Shown here piece by piece: positions 36,801-49,077 of a stretch of DNA of 64,000 nt (its first letter is position 1; each line of letters starts with the position of its first letter). Under the pieces are notes generated by a model. That model was not told the DNA's origin. It did no database searches and saw only the letters and a list, made by a program, of their open reading frames with translations. The DNA is taken from positions 7,068,001 to 7,132,000 of the forward strand of contig JAMPIT010000174.1 of the NCBI GenBank assembly GCA_026261815.1, written 5' to 3'. The translations under genes and the position numbers were made by a program. The stretch is from Monarcha castaneiventris obscurior. Taxonomy: Eukaryota; Chordata; Aves; Passeriformes; Monarchidae.

Positions 36801-39800
36801 AGTGGGCTCTGCAGTGCATCCTCAGCCTGGTGCTGGCCCACGGCCACAGCAAACAGAAATGCTCTAAAGTGAGGCCACAACCAGACAGTTGAGCTCAGCA
36901 CATCATCACAAGCATGTGCAGAGCTGGACATGGGGCTGAGTTTGGGAAAATGCCTCCTCCCTTCCCCTGTAAAGGTATATACTGTCCCAGGGATGCAGGA
37001 TGTGGCTCCACAGAGAGTGGAAGGGATGAATAGGGAGAAGACTGGAGGGTGGAGTTTTGGTGTGGGACATTGTGGGTGAGAATCTTTGGTGGGTTGGTGG
37101 TGGTTTGAGGGGTGCAAGGGGTGTAAAGTGCTCCTTGTGCCCTGTGGTGCTCAATAGGAGGGTCTGTAACAGAATCACCCAGGCCAGAGACTGGACGAAG
37201 AAAACTTCCTGGCCTCAGGTCTAGCAGCAGAGTGGTTTTGATGGATTGTAACAAGTTTTCTTCACTGGGAGTTGCCACTTCAGATGTTCCAAGGCCCTTG
37301 GCATCCACACACACTCTACAAATAGGAAGCCATCCTGTCTGTGCCCAGGGCTTGTTATCTGCAGGCAGAGGGCAGGAAGAGGATCTGCAGATTGTAGCTG
37401 CCAGCCCTGTGTCATGCAACCATGGGATGCCTGCCACAGGTGGAAGCTGAATGCACAGTGAGGGCTGTGGGGGGGCTGTCACTCCAGTGGAGACCTTGTT
37501 CCACTCATGAGGACAGTGCAGCACTGGCCTGACCTCTGCTGTCACCTCCTAACATTAATCCCTCATCCTCTGGCTGATTTCTGGACCCAGTCCAGGGTTT
37601 TGTGAGTCTTGCAGGAATTGGCAGGCTTTGAAACTGCGGCTTCCTCACTTGGATGGGTGATGAGCTGATGAGGATGACAACTGTGCTGGAGGGAGGGATT
37701 TAATGCACCCTCCCAGTACCTCCCAGCACTGTATTAGTCACAAAGGTCACGTCTATTAACAGACAGAGCTGTAGTGTGTGGCAAATGGGTAACACATTAC
37801 CAGCTTCTTGTTTCCACTCAGTAATTCATGCTAGAAGGGAAGTACTGCAGTGTCAAACAATTTCTCTGGGACCAGAGGTCTCAGGGCAGGGAATGCTGCT
37901 TCCATCCACTGGTTAACAGGAAAAGGAAGGAGAGGGGGGAGCTACCAAAAGATTTTGCCTATATAAACTATTTGCTTAAACTTCCCAAGGGGATAGGAGA
38001 GCAAGAAGTGAAGCAAGAAGCAGTCAGTGAACCTTTTCTCCTACTGCCTTTGTATTTACAAGAAGGGAGCTCTGGCAGATCCTTCCCCATGTGAGCTTTC
38101 TAACCAGACCTCTTCAAATCCCATGTTAGGTATCCATGTTTTACTGCCTGTCTACACAAGCTAGAATTGCCTTAGTAGTGGAAATGAAATGAGAAGACTC
38201 AATTCCTAAGGAGCAGGTCCATAGGGCAAAGGCTTGGGTTGCTGCCTGAGGAAGAGTTGGCAGCAGCCACCACAGCTGTGGGAAGAGGTTACCTCCCTCG
38301 TGGTGGTACAACTGTTAGTGCTGCTGTGTGGTAAATGAGATCAGAGATCTGAGCTGGCTGGAAAAGAATTTTTTTCCCCTTTTTTCCTCCCTTCAGCTGG
38401 ATGAGTTTTCAGCCAGACCAGTTCCCCGGGCCAGTTCATGGTGCAGCTGCGTATTGACTTGTGATGGCATGATACGAAGACAGCACAAAAATAGACTAAA
38501 GGCACAGATGGGAGAGACTCTTTCAAAAGACAATGCTCACCAGACTGCAGCCTGAATGACCCCTGGGGCTCCTCCTTCCCAACAGTTAACAAAAGGTCTG
38601 TTAGGCAATGTCTTCAGCAATCCTGAGGCTTTGCACTGGGGCAGGTCTGCTCTTCTTCCAACATCTGTCTTCACATGCCAGCTTCCCCTACCCACTGCAC
38701 ATGTGCAAGAAGAGCAGATGTGATAAGGAAGACAAACAGGAGGATGGATTCTGAAAAGGTGGTTGAGACCCACAGATGTAACCTCCTGCTGCCAAAATAG
38801 ATCCTTGAATAGTGGGGATCAAGGAATGGTCTGTGTGGAGATGCCCAGCTTTGCAAACTGGGTGTCTGAGCAGCATGCAGGGCAACAAACATTATATAAA
38901 GGTTCACAGAGAGATGTCAAACTGCACTGTCAGAACCAAACTGCTGCAAGCTTTTTTTAAATCTCAATAGGGCAAAGAAGAAACAACTTGAGCTGCTGAG
39001 GGCTAGTGGCATTAGGCTGAAGAACAGATCCAGGTAGGGTGAATGGGTCAGATATTTGTAAAGTTCTTCCTGAAGGGCTGTGTGTCCATCTGTGCTGTGT
39101 GTCTGTCCATCTGTGCATGCTGTCCTGGATACACAGGAAGAAAACTGAGAAATACTAATATATTGTGCGAGAAATTACGTTTCTTGGGTCTGAGAGGCTG
39201 GTTTCCTCACAAGCAACATGTTTTACAGGAATCTTTTTTGAGCCCTAAGCTGAAGGACATTTTCAGCAAGTTGCTTGCTTGTGCATTTCCCAGTGCACAG
39301 CTGACGTGAACAGACATGGCACGTCACAGCCTGGAACGATTTCCAGTCTCAGTGTAGGTCAGCAGCTATGCCATGTCTGCAGAGCAATTTGGCACATTTC
39401 TAGTTTAACCCTGTTAATCAGATCAGCTTCTTAAAATGATTTTTTTTTTCAGCATTCCAGGAAAAGCAGTCTACTTCAGCTGAAAGAAAAAAAGACTCTT
39501 CTCTCAAAACACTGACTGTAATGTGTGTACTTATTGAGAAACTGCATGTAGGAGTTGTAAATCAAACAAACCGAGATCAGTCCTACAGGAAAACACAAGC
39601 TCAGAACAGGAAAGGCTTATTTCAAGGTCATTAGCCAAAATAAGTGTTGTCTGTATGAGAAAAAAACGTGGTGTTTAGGAATATCTCCTAGAATGTGAAG
39701 CATTCTTCGGTTGTGTGAAGTAACATATTTATTTTGTTGATTATTGCTGATGCAATTTGTGCTTTGAGTTACTGTTGAATAGTGGTTCCTTCCACTTGGA

Positions 39801-40677
39801 GGCATATCTCTTACACCCATGTACTCTTAAGGCAAATTGAAACTCTTGGCCTTTTGAGGGGCTTTGCACCTTGCCTTGGGGCCATGACTGTAACTTCTTA
39901 CTACTAGATTATATCACATTTGAAGTGGAGGCAACTCTACTTATTTGAAAGTGCTTATTAAAAAGATTGAAAAAAAAAAACTGTGCTGTGGGCAATACCT
40001 ACTTATTATTCAGGGTATCATGCAGACTCTGCAAATAAAAATCTCTAAATTCAAAATTTTCTTGGATCCGATCAGGACTGAACAATTCAGATTTGGCTGA
40101 TAGATAACTAACATAGATAAATTGCAAATTCTGCCTGTGCAGACTCACCTGTGCTGTGTCTCCTGTTATCTTGGAGATATTCTTTGACCCTGAAACTCCT
40201 CACTTAACTGCTTGCCTTTATGTCTCGAGGGCTTGATTTGCTGGAGTCGGTGGAAGCTTTGCTCCTGATTATAGTGGGGCATGTCTGGGCTCAGCACAAG
40301 CATTGATGGAGTTGAAACTGCAGCTTTTCTTCTGCCTCCTTATCTACACCTTTGGACTGCAGTTTGACTGTGCCAGTTTCACCCAAACCCCTGACTTCAG
40401 CTCCTGCTGTGCTGCATGCTGCCACCTTAGCTCCCTTCGAGATCCCCCTATTTACTTGAGTCTATCTTATCTATTTTCACTCCAGGTTAGAACAGCTGTG
40501 CTGGTTTGGATCATCTAACCCATCTAACTCTGCCTTCAGCAGGAGCCATAAGCAGATTGGTATCGGTCAGTTACTGCAGTTTCCAACTATTTTCAGCTCA
40601 GAGGATTTCCTGAACCTGCTGTGGTTTGCCTGTGGCATGGACCCCTCCAGACACTTGGGTGAGCATGTAAGCTCCTT
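30858..40677. other. noncoding unique sequence, about 9.8 kb
   Basis: No recognisable gene or interspersed repeat. The longest open frame of the window, 216 codons on the minus strand at 36895-37545, lies here. It is rich in Pro, Ser and Thr, has no recognised domain, and overlaps shorter frames in other registers, so it is probably a chance opening. Small local duplications occur at 31324-31375, and there is a 9-bp inverted repeat at 32022-32066. A T-rich run lies near 39440-39450, and a short poly(A) near 39970. Confidence 0.5.
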
Positions 40678-41430
40678 GCATCCTCAGCATGCTTTGGAAA
40701 GGACCTCCTTGGCAGGTCCACTACCTGCTGCATGACAAACTCCTGCCTTCTGTTTGTTTGGAACTTGGCTCCTACCAGCTTCAAGAGCTGGTCCCTCATC
40801 CTGGAGACACAACCAACACTCAATCCCTATCCAATCTCTCTGTGTCATTAATGATTTCGTAGCTTTCCCTGTACTGTGTCCCCCATCTCAGGTCCTATTC
40901 TCCTGCACTGTTCTTTGTAGAGAATTTGCATCATGCCTTTGCTCACCCTGTTACTCTTCCTGAATCTTTTTCATCTTTTCTCTATCCTTTTTAAGGGCCC
41001 AGAACTGCAAAGAGTATTCAAGGTGCAGGTGCGAGATGGATTTATACAGCAGCACAGCAATCTTTCTGCTTTATTGGATTTTCCTTTTGTAAAAATCCCA
41101 AACATTTATTTGCTCTTTGACTGTTGTGGAGCAGTGATTTTGTATTTTCAAGAAAGTGTCTACAGTAGTTCAACCAAGCCTTCCCTCCTGAGTAGCAGCA
41201 GTAAGCATGGAAAACATTATTTATATGTGAAGATGAAGCTGCTTCTCCTTAAATGCATCCATGGTTTTACACCTGCCTAGACAGAATTTCATTTGCCATT
41301 ATTTTGGCTGGTCATTCTCTCTCTTAAGGTCTTCCTGGAGGGCTTCACCATCTGTCCTCGTACTCCCTACCAATAGCTTTGTATTATCATTAAAGCTTTT
41401 GACCTCCCTGCTCATCTCCTCTTGCATCTC
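40678..41430 (-). mobile_element. ancient divergent CR1-type LINE fragment, antisense
   Basis: On the plus strand this reads as the reverse complement of old amniote CR1-type LINEs. Recognisable blocks are the 'gggcccagaactgcaaagag' segment near 40996, 'tattcaaggtgcaggtgcga' after it, 'cagaatttcatttgccatta' near 41282, and 'agctttgtattatcattaaa' near 41376. These correspond to ORF2 and its 3' end. Divergence is much higher than in the CR1 at 5.4 kb, with indels and no intact frame. A plus-strand frame of 161 codons (41261-41746) overlaps it and is an antisense artefact. The 3' limit near 40678 is approximate. Confidence 0.68.
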
Positions 41431-44400
41431 TCTGTTCTGGCTTCCATCTCCTGCTCATATCTCTGCCTTTTCCTTGCTTTCCCCCCTCCAAAGACTCACA
41501 ATATCCTTCAGATTTCTTCACTTGGACCCATCACCTTTCATGTTTGTCGTCTGCAGCCTACCTCATCCAAAAAAGCTATACTCTTTTTTTTTTTTTTTTT
41601 GGTGCTTTCTACTTTGTCACGTGGTTGTAATCATGTCAAACAGAGTTGTACCAAACCTCCAGTGTCTGAAGGGAGACTGTCCCTGCTGCAAGGACTGTTG
41701 TGAGAGAAAGAAGAGACAGGACAGGATGCCCCTGCCAGGCAAATGAACTAATATTCAGGAATTTCCAAAATTACTCATGGTGTCATTTTTATTTTTTGAA
41801 AGCTATAGAAAATAAAGTTGTGGGTTTTGTTAACAGGAAAAAGAGGATTTATTATCCTTTTTTGACTCTAGTGGTTAGCCAAAGTTTGGATTGTTTCAGT
41901 TAATTCTCTAGTGTCAGGATTGTTTCAAAACCTAGCTGTTTATTTACAAAGAACAGGCACTCCTTTCTTTGCTTAACATGAGGAAACACTTTGCTTGCAG
42001 CTCCAAGCTCTTTTCCAGTGAGTGGTTCCTGCAATCTGCACTACCCCGCAATGCCCTGCAAAGCACTTTGCTGTCATAGCTTGGCTCCCTCAGAAGGCTT
42101 GCACCATGTGCCTGCCTCTGGATGGTGGATCCTATTGTTCCAGGTAGTTTATTCCATAAAGGAAGTTAGTTGTTCCCTAATGAGAACGAATAGGGCTGCA
42201 ACACCTTCTGTTTCCAACAAGCTTTAGCATGATTTACGATGGAAGGAACTTCATAAGGAGCCAGTGATCTTCCAGTTGTGTTGATTTTTCAAGAAGAAAT
42301 ACTCTCTGAAAACTCTCCTTTTTCACTACTGTCTTTCACCAGTAAAGCACAGTTCAGGCATGCAGTCTTCATACCGTCAACATTGCAGCTCTCTGGAAGT
42401 CCTAGCAAAGTCAAGCCTTGCAGTAATAATAGCATGGAATTCCACCACTGGATGCAATGTTAGCCAGGCCCAAGACTTTCAGAGATTAACCTCCCAGCTA
42501 AGCTTCCCTGTTGAAAAGTCAAAAGTGGTACATTGCACCTTCTCTTGTTTTCAAGGATTTGTAAGTGGACTGTCTCTAATGGAAAGACTAGGGAGACAAG
42601 GAGTTAATTTGGAAATCTGAGTTGGCTTTAATGACATTCAGAATTTGCCACATCCTTTTTGCACTACATAAAAACTGGTCTGTGCAATTCCAAAAAATGC
42701 ATGTGGCAACAACTGACTTCAATTCCTGGCTCCAAACCTTTGCTTCTTCTCCGTGTTGGAAGATCTCTTGGTCTTTTCCAGTGATTCTCCTCATGGAGAG
42801 GTGATACTTCCTCCCTCCATTCAGACTGGTCCATACTACAGTTTGGAACACACCTCTGAGCACCTGAGCTGTTGTAGGTCTGAGCAAACCTTCTGTAGCC
42901 TGCTCATATTTTAATTATGTTGCCCAACATCACTGCTCATAGCCACACTCAGACACAACCATACAGACCAGCCAGGCGCTACCACTGCAATTCCCAATCT
43001 CTGCATGGTGTAGCCCAACTCATGGCACAGCAGGAGGGGCAGCATCTTTTCTGTAATCCACGGATTTTTTGTTCAGTGCCCATGCTTTTTCTGAGCTATC
43101 TGCTAGCAAGACATGAACTCTGATCTGCTTCAGAGGAAACAGCAGAGAGGGCTTTCTAACAGCAGCCTTCTCCTGCATATTCTCCACTGCAGAGGGCATA
43201 AATGCTTTTTCCCAAGAGACAGCACAGCTTTTCTTGTTCTGGCTGCTGCTTCTCACATTCTACTTTATGAGAGGATATATTTTCAACTTATAGATTTGTG
43301 TAAAGAGCAAGGCCAAAGAAGTCCTCCAGTTGTGTGAGTGATGTTACAGCATGCTACCTTCCATGGCAGCGCAGCAGCGTCCTCGCTCTGGTGCATGTCA
43401 GCACGGGGGTAAAATGCCCATGGGCAGATTGGTGTGCTGTTACAGGCACCTGAGAGCTTTCATTTGATGGTAACTTTGGTTATTACTCCTTCTTAGGTTT
43501 CTCTTCACCTCCAGCATCTCAAAGAGCAATTGTCTCTCCAGGGAGAGAGTGTCCCAGGCTCCCTAACACAGAGATGCTCTGAAAGTGAGGTGCATGAGAC
43601 CCTTTTCCATGTAAGAACCCAAGAGTGAGACCTGGGCAGCTTTCTGCATGCATCACACGTGTAAACTCACAGTTAACACAGGCTGAGAGAGTGTTTGATG
43701 TGTCAGACATAATCTTCTGTGTTGCTGGAGGTGAGCACACACAGCCTTGCTAAATCCCCAAAGGCTCATGACATTCTCTCGATGGTTCTTCAGTACATTT
43801 TCTGTTGCTATGCCCAGGCTGATGGGAACAGGAGAGAATGGGAGCTGTTGCCTATAGAAAATGCACTCTTTCTGCAGAAGCTGTTCATGTCTGCCATCTC
43901 CGCTGTCTTGCAGAGTGCTCTTGTGGCAGGAAAATCCTGGTACCTGCTAGATTCCTTCTGCCTGAGGAGCTCTGCCAGTGCGATCCAGGGCTGTACCCAT
44001 GGAATAATTCTTCTCTAGCACAGCCCTGATGTTTTTTACAGCTGAGCACTGAATTTAGGTATTTCTGCACAAGGCACAAGCGGGTAAGCATGGGACCCTG
44101 GAGAGCCAGTGTTTCTTGAGAATACACCAGCCAGCTCTACATCCATGGAGGGAAGGAGGCTGTGGTGTTACCTGCTGCTTTCAAACACCCACCGCTGAGA
44201 GAAGAAGGGGGTCATTGGAAATGAGACACCCTGATCTAGGAACAAATGACTGATTTTATCCAGGCCCACGTGAGAGGGCTGTACAACAGAAAGTGGGATA
44301 AAGGCTGATGTTGCAATGACTTCCAATAGCAACCATCAGCAGCTACTGGTGTCCTAGCTTTTCTCTAGTGATCCCAGGCTTTCAAGCACTTACTCACTTC

Positions 44401-45348
44401 ACTCTTTACTCACTAGTCAAAAATCCTTCCTTTGGACGCATTTGACCCGTGAAACAGGAATTTATTAGGAACATTGTTACACCTTCTTTCAAGCAAGGAA
44501 GTCTGACAGTTTTCCTTTCTTATTTTGGGGATTCCTCTTCTCATTTTGGGGATTCCTTCTGGCTGTTGCAAATGTAAGAGTGATCCAAATCATATTCAAA
44601 TTTTCTTATGCTTTCCCATCTCCCAGAGTATTGTTAATGGACTTAAAGATCTTGTCTCTTGTTAGTCTCTATGTGTCATACAAAAAAGAGATCACTATTT
44701 TTTGTAGTCCAGTTCCTGTTTTCATTTCTTGCTGACTTATCTCCTCTTGAGTGTGGTCTTGCAGAAGCTGCTGTGGCAGCTAATTACCCATAACTTATAT
44801 CTGCATTTGCACAATAAACTGGAACGAAAGCAGGGGATTTGATGTGTTTCTGGATAAAAGTGGACTTAACTCTCTATTGACTTCTACTTGGGTAGAACAA
44901 GCACAATGACACTGTAATTTTGTGTCATGTCTCACTGTACATCATGTAAGCAGCTCTACAAAATCCAAAGCAGTGGAGAGGAGTTTCTGTGGGATCACAC
45001 AGCTCCAGAGCTCTTTGACTCTTGTGGTCCAAGAGTGCTCCAGGTACATCTCAGACCTGAGTGGTATCATCTTTTCTTTAAGATTTTGTAATAATGAAGA
45101 CACACCACATTAAAAAAGGAAAAAAACCCCAATTTTAACTAACCTGAACTGATAGAGGCCAATGAGTTATGATGAAACCATTCCTTTTATTGGATAATTT
45201 TTATGGTCCTTGCTGCAAATATGAAAATGCAGCATGGCTTGTAATGTGTTACATTTGTACTACAATATACTTTTTTAGAAATTAATGACCTTGCCTCTCA
45301 GATGCAATTAATTGAAATTTCCTATAGAATATGTGATAGAAGTAGTTT
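41431..45348. other. noncoding sequence with a poly(T) run
   Basis: A 17-base T run lies at 41584-41600. No gene is recognised. A 15-bp word (TATTTTGGGGATTCC, then CATTTTGGGGATTCC) is tandemly repeated at 44521-44556. The end of the stretch (about 45170-45340) is AT-rich and complex, possibly conserved. Confidence 0.5.
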
Positions 45349-45354
45349 CGTTCC

Positions 45355-46009
45355 TGACACTGCTAGTGCCATAAATCAGCCTCTCTTGCTGGGAGAGGCC
45401 CTTTAAAGTTCTTAAAGTCCTTGCAAGGAGCTTGATAGACGGACGAGGCAAACTCGCAGTAACTGCTTCTTCGATAGTTGTTTATTCTAGTGTTATCAGC
45501 TTAGAAAGACACAGTAGAACAGAACACTACAAGAAAAGGCGAGAAAATGGCTGCTTATCAAGATTCCAAGGCCTTTTTATAGGTAAATTATCCAATTAAA
45601 AATTGAAACGACAGATATTTTTACTTTTCATCCAATGCTCAGTAAATCACTCCGACACGCAGGCCGGAACTGCGGCATTTTTCATCCAATCATCCTAAAG
45701 TACTTTTACTGCAGAATATGGAGGACTAGAAGAAGAGGGAAAGAAATATAAACTACAAGGGTTCCTCCATTTTGGAACTTTTACTATTTATCTATTTACT
45801 ACATTAACAAACCTAAAACTTCTAAATTCTTCACCCTGTGACATCCTTACATCATATTCTATCACCTAGTTCACATCTGTGTAGATTTTAACTCCTCCCA
45901 GATGGTAGGGAGTTTTCTCCATGGATAAAGGTTAAAAACCATGCTGTCCAGGGGGGTTTTTCTCTCCAAAACAGGCAGAGAAATATTCCCTGCACTCTGG
46001 GTTCCCACA
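45355..46009 (-). mobile_element. solo LTR, ERVK type, 6-bp target-site duplication
   Basis: The element runs from TGACAC on the left to CCCACA on the right and is flanked on both sides by CGTTCC (45349-45354 and 46010-46015). A 6-bp duplication is typical of class II ERVK elements. Read on the minus strand it begins TGTGGGAACC and has a TATA box TATAAAAA (complement of 45574-45581), a polyadenylation signal AATAAA (complement of 45481-45486) and a short U5 ending GTGTCA. This is the normal LTR order. No primer-binding site or retroviral genes adjoin it, so it is a solo LTR left by recombination between the two LTRs of a provirus. The intact duplication argues for moderate to young age. Confidence 0.82.
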
Positions 46010-46015
46010 CGTTCC

Positions 46016-48010
46016 CAAAAAAACAGTGATAATACTTTGTAGATTTATTTTTCATTGTATTGGCTAGTTTGTCCTTAATTCAATAATAAACCTTTAGTTG
46101 TTCAACTCTGAGAAAATCTTTTTAGTATCCAAAAGCTGACAAAATTCAGTGTTTGTGAGTGGAGAAGTAGTTCTGCTTTGGTAGATTCAGACTCCACTAA
46201 TGATTAGCTCTTGGTATGCAATAACTTACACCTTGTCCAGACGCAAGTTTTTGCAAAATTTGGCTTTTCATTTGTAATGCTTTTAGTCACTTGCAACATT
46301 GTATCCATAAACAGCCACTCTTAGGTCAAACCCCCACATATATGTTTTATTTCAACCAGACAAACCCTCTGCTGCAGTTTGAGCAGCAGCTCAACCCAAA
46401 GCAGAGGCCAGGAGCCCACAGAGGAGGGTGAGAGGGGTGAAGGACTTCATCAAGCACTCAGGTAAACAAAACGCTTGTTAGTCTTTGCCCTTGGCATGCA
46501 GCAAGCATGAGGGAGCAGCTCTCATCTGGAAGAGTGTTTGGAGAGAAGTAGCAAACATGCTATAAATTAACACCCTTGTTGACTTAATGAAAAGCTTCCT
46601 GCCTTAACAACCTGCCAGACAGGGGTATGATTGATCCATCTTCCCAGCAGTGCTCCCTACCACAGAGGAAATCTGTGCACTGTGACGGATGGCTGGAAAT
46701 GAGTAGTGGGAGCAGCTGTCCCAGCCGAAGCTGGGCCATGTCTCCAGCATTCTCCGCAGCTCTGGGATTGCTGGGCGCTGCACCTGTGTGATTGCTGCCA
46801 CCACGGGACATCTGCCACCAACAGGAACACAGCTGAGATTTATTGAAAGGAACTGTGGTTTAAACAAATCATAAACAGCCCCAGTGCACTGTGGTTCAGC
46901 TGGACTCAGCTTGCTCTTTGACTCCGAAGCTTCTTGTTACCAGGAGCCCAGCTACAAAGATGTGGCTCCTTTCATGTGGTGTCCTGCCAGGCTGGGTCAC
47001 AAGTGCGCGACTGAGAGCACGGGTCTACTCCAGTATCTGCCACCAAGCCCTCCTCTGCCTCTCTGTGGGAGACACCAGTCCCCCTTCTTCATTGTAAGGA
47101 ATTCTCTGCAGTGAATTGCCAAAGCACCCAGCATCTAAGACGTTTGGGACACAATTATAAAGGCTCTGTCCTTATAAAGGCTTTCTCATGCCTCTTCTGT
47201 GGATCTGCATGTATAATCCCACCAAGGACTCTGGACTAGCAGATCGTTTTGTCATAATCAATGACAAATTTGCTGAAAGTGAGTGTCTTACTGTTGTCAT
47301 TTTATATGTATTTTTGAGGGATGCTGAGAGGTTGGGGATGACATGTACTGGGATCAAATGAGGAGGCACAAGGAAGGCTTGGGTCTTCTTTAATAGTGGT
47401 CTGAATCTGCCTTGGTTAATTGGTCAATCAGAACAAGTATTTGTCAGCATCTTGGTTTGTAGGAGTGAACTGTGAGGATCAGTCCGAAGTGTGGCTTTGC
47501 TGTCGAGAGAAGCTATTTTATATACAGGCCTTCTGATGTTGCAAAGAGTAAAGGAGGGTATTTCCTTCAGCTGGGGCCAAGGAAAGTGAGGAGCACTTTC
47601 CTTGTAAGAGGTGGTGGTACTCGTCTTGCTAATGAGCCCTACAGTAGATTGCAACCAAGGCCTTGTCTTTGCATAGGATTTTATACTGCATGCAAATAGC
47701 TATTCCATATCTGCTTTTTGGTGAGGAAAGAAGACCATTCTACATAGCACATCCCAGGCAGAAATTTCTAGAGCCCAAGAGCTGGCTACTCCTGGTGCTG
47801 CTTCTGGCAGAGGTGAAGGACAGATTGGGTAGCAGAGGCGAGAAGAAACTTGCATGTAGGAGGTGGCCTTTTGGGAGAGGCTTTAAAGCATTTTGACAAC
47901 ATGCCTTCCTTTCTTCCTTGTACCTCTCCTGCCTTTAAACAGCAGATTTCAGCACACACAGCTTCTGCTCCTGGGCTTGTACATTTAGAGCAAGTGAATT
48001 TTCTGCTGTG
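46016..48010. other. noncoding sequence between two solo LTRs
   Basis: About 2 kb of unique sequence with short frames on both strands. Nothing is recognised. Confidence 0.5.
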
Positions 48011-48016
48011 GTTTTG

Positions 48017-48337
48017 TGTCGCAGTGTCGGACACGAACACGCAGACTCAAACAGCAGGTTGGCAGCAGGTCAGATCACCGAGCAGAGTGAAAGGACCCTG
48101 CCCACCTTTATTATCACTCTTTTATACCTCTTTTTTAACAATCATACATTGGTAGATGAGGTTAACACCTCTAGAATTTTACAGGGTAGGAACACAGTCT
48201 ATCACCTTTCTCCACCTTGGAGAAAGGAATGAACAACAATCCAAAAGTTCAGTAAACATTCTCGGCCAGTTAGAAAATGCATGAGAACTTCTACTACAAA
48301 AGTAAAAACATAGAACACTGTGAAAACCAGGGTGACA
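48017..48337 (-). mobile_element. solo LTR, ERVK type, 6-bp target-site duplication
   Basis: The 321-bp element has inverted termini, TGTCGC at the left and GTGACA at the right. It is flanked by GTTTTG at 48011-48016 and 48338-48343. On the minus strand it begins TGTCACCC and carries a TATA box TATAAAA (complement of 48120-48126). A polyadenylation signal AATAAA (complement of 48107-48112) follows closely, and a U5 ends CTGCGACA. TATA and poly(A) signals so close together are typical of short alpha/betaretrovirus-like LTRs. No internal genes or primer-binding site follow, so it is a solo LTR. Confidence 0.87.
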
Positions 48338-48343
48338 GTTTTG

Positions 48344-49072
48344 CAGTTGCTCTGGGTCAATAATTTCTGCTGCTGCCAGTGTTGCTCCTCACCCTCCCCC
48401 CCATGCCCAAGAGGCAGCAGCCCTGGTTCCCCATGACCAGCTGCACAGGGAGGGACAGTCCTGGGGTGGAACCCACACCAAGGAGGGTGTTTCATGGAGA
48501 TCTGACGAGGCAGAAGAGAGGAACAAAAAGGCAGGTGCATTGGTGTTCTGCTATGTTAGAGGTATTTCTGGTAGCAAGGAGTTATATCATTAAATGGAGA
48601 ATGCATAGCAGAAATGTCAGCCATGAACCGTGTTTCAGTGTCCCTGAGGTGAATGGCTGTGCAAGGGCTTCTTTGTGTAAGAGAGGCTGCAAATGAAGGA
48701 GCAGGGTACTCAAGGCAAGAGAGATATTGGTAAGTGTGTGAAAAGGAAGCAGCTGATGCAACATTTCCTCTCTTGAGCAAGGGGCAGCTCAGCTCTCGAG
48801 GCAGTTTAACTCTGTGTGGGTCCCAGAGCCAATATGAGCAGAGGTGCTGGCACTGGGGGAGTCCAGCTGGGATCAGAGGCAGGTACTCCCTCCAATGTAT
48901 CCCCTCATACCTCCCTGCCTGGCTTCCCTCCCCTCCATCTCCTACCCTTTAAGAGAAATACTGTTTGTAATTTGGTAAGTATTTTTGGTAGTTTGAAAAA
49001 TTTGTTCACTGAGCACAAGTTCAGCTTAATTTTCCTGTGTTTCTACATGGGGGACTTGCACCAGGGCTATTT
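48344..49072. other. noncoding spacer between solo LTRs
   Basis: Unique sequence of about 730 bases. A C-rich run lies near 48392-48403. Nothing else is recognised. Confidence 0.5.
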
Positions 49073-49077
49073 ATAAT

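Noticed and set aside
36895..37545. Longest open frame, 216 codons, minus strand, as a possible gene
   Set aside because: Composition is Pro/Ser/Thr-rich, no domain or signal is recognised, other frames overlap it on the same bases, and no flanking splice or promoter logic is visible. A single opening of this length is expected by chance in 64 kb of moderately GC-rich DNA.
41261..41746. 161-codon frame, plus strand
   Set aside because: It lies antisense over a decayed CR1-type LINE and runs through a poly(T) tract that encodes the Phe run.
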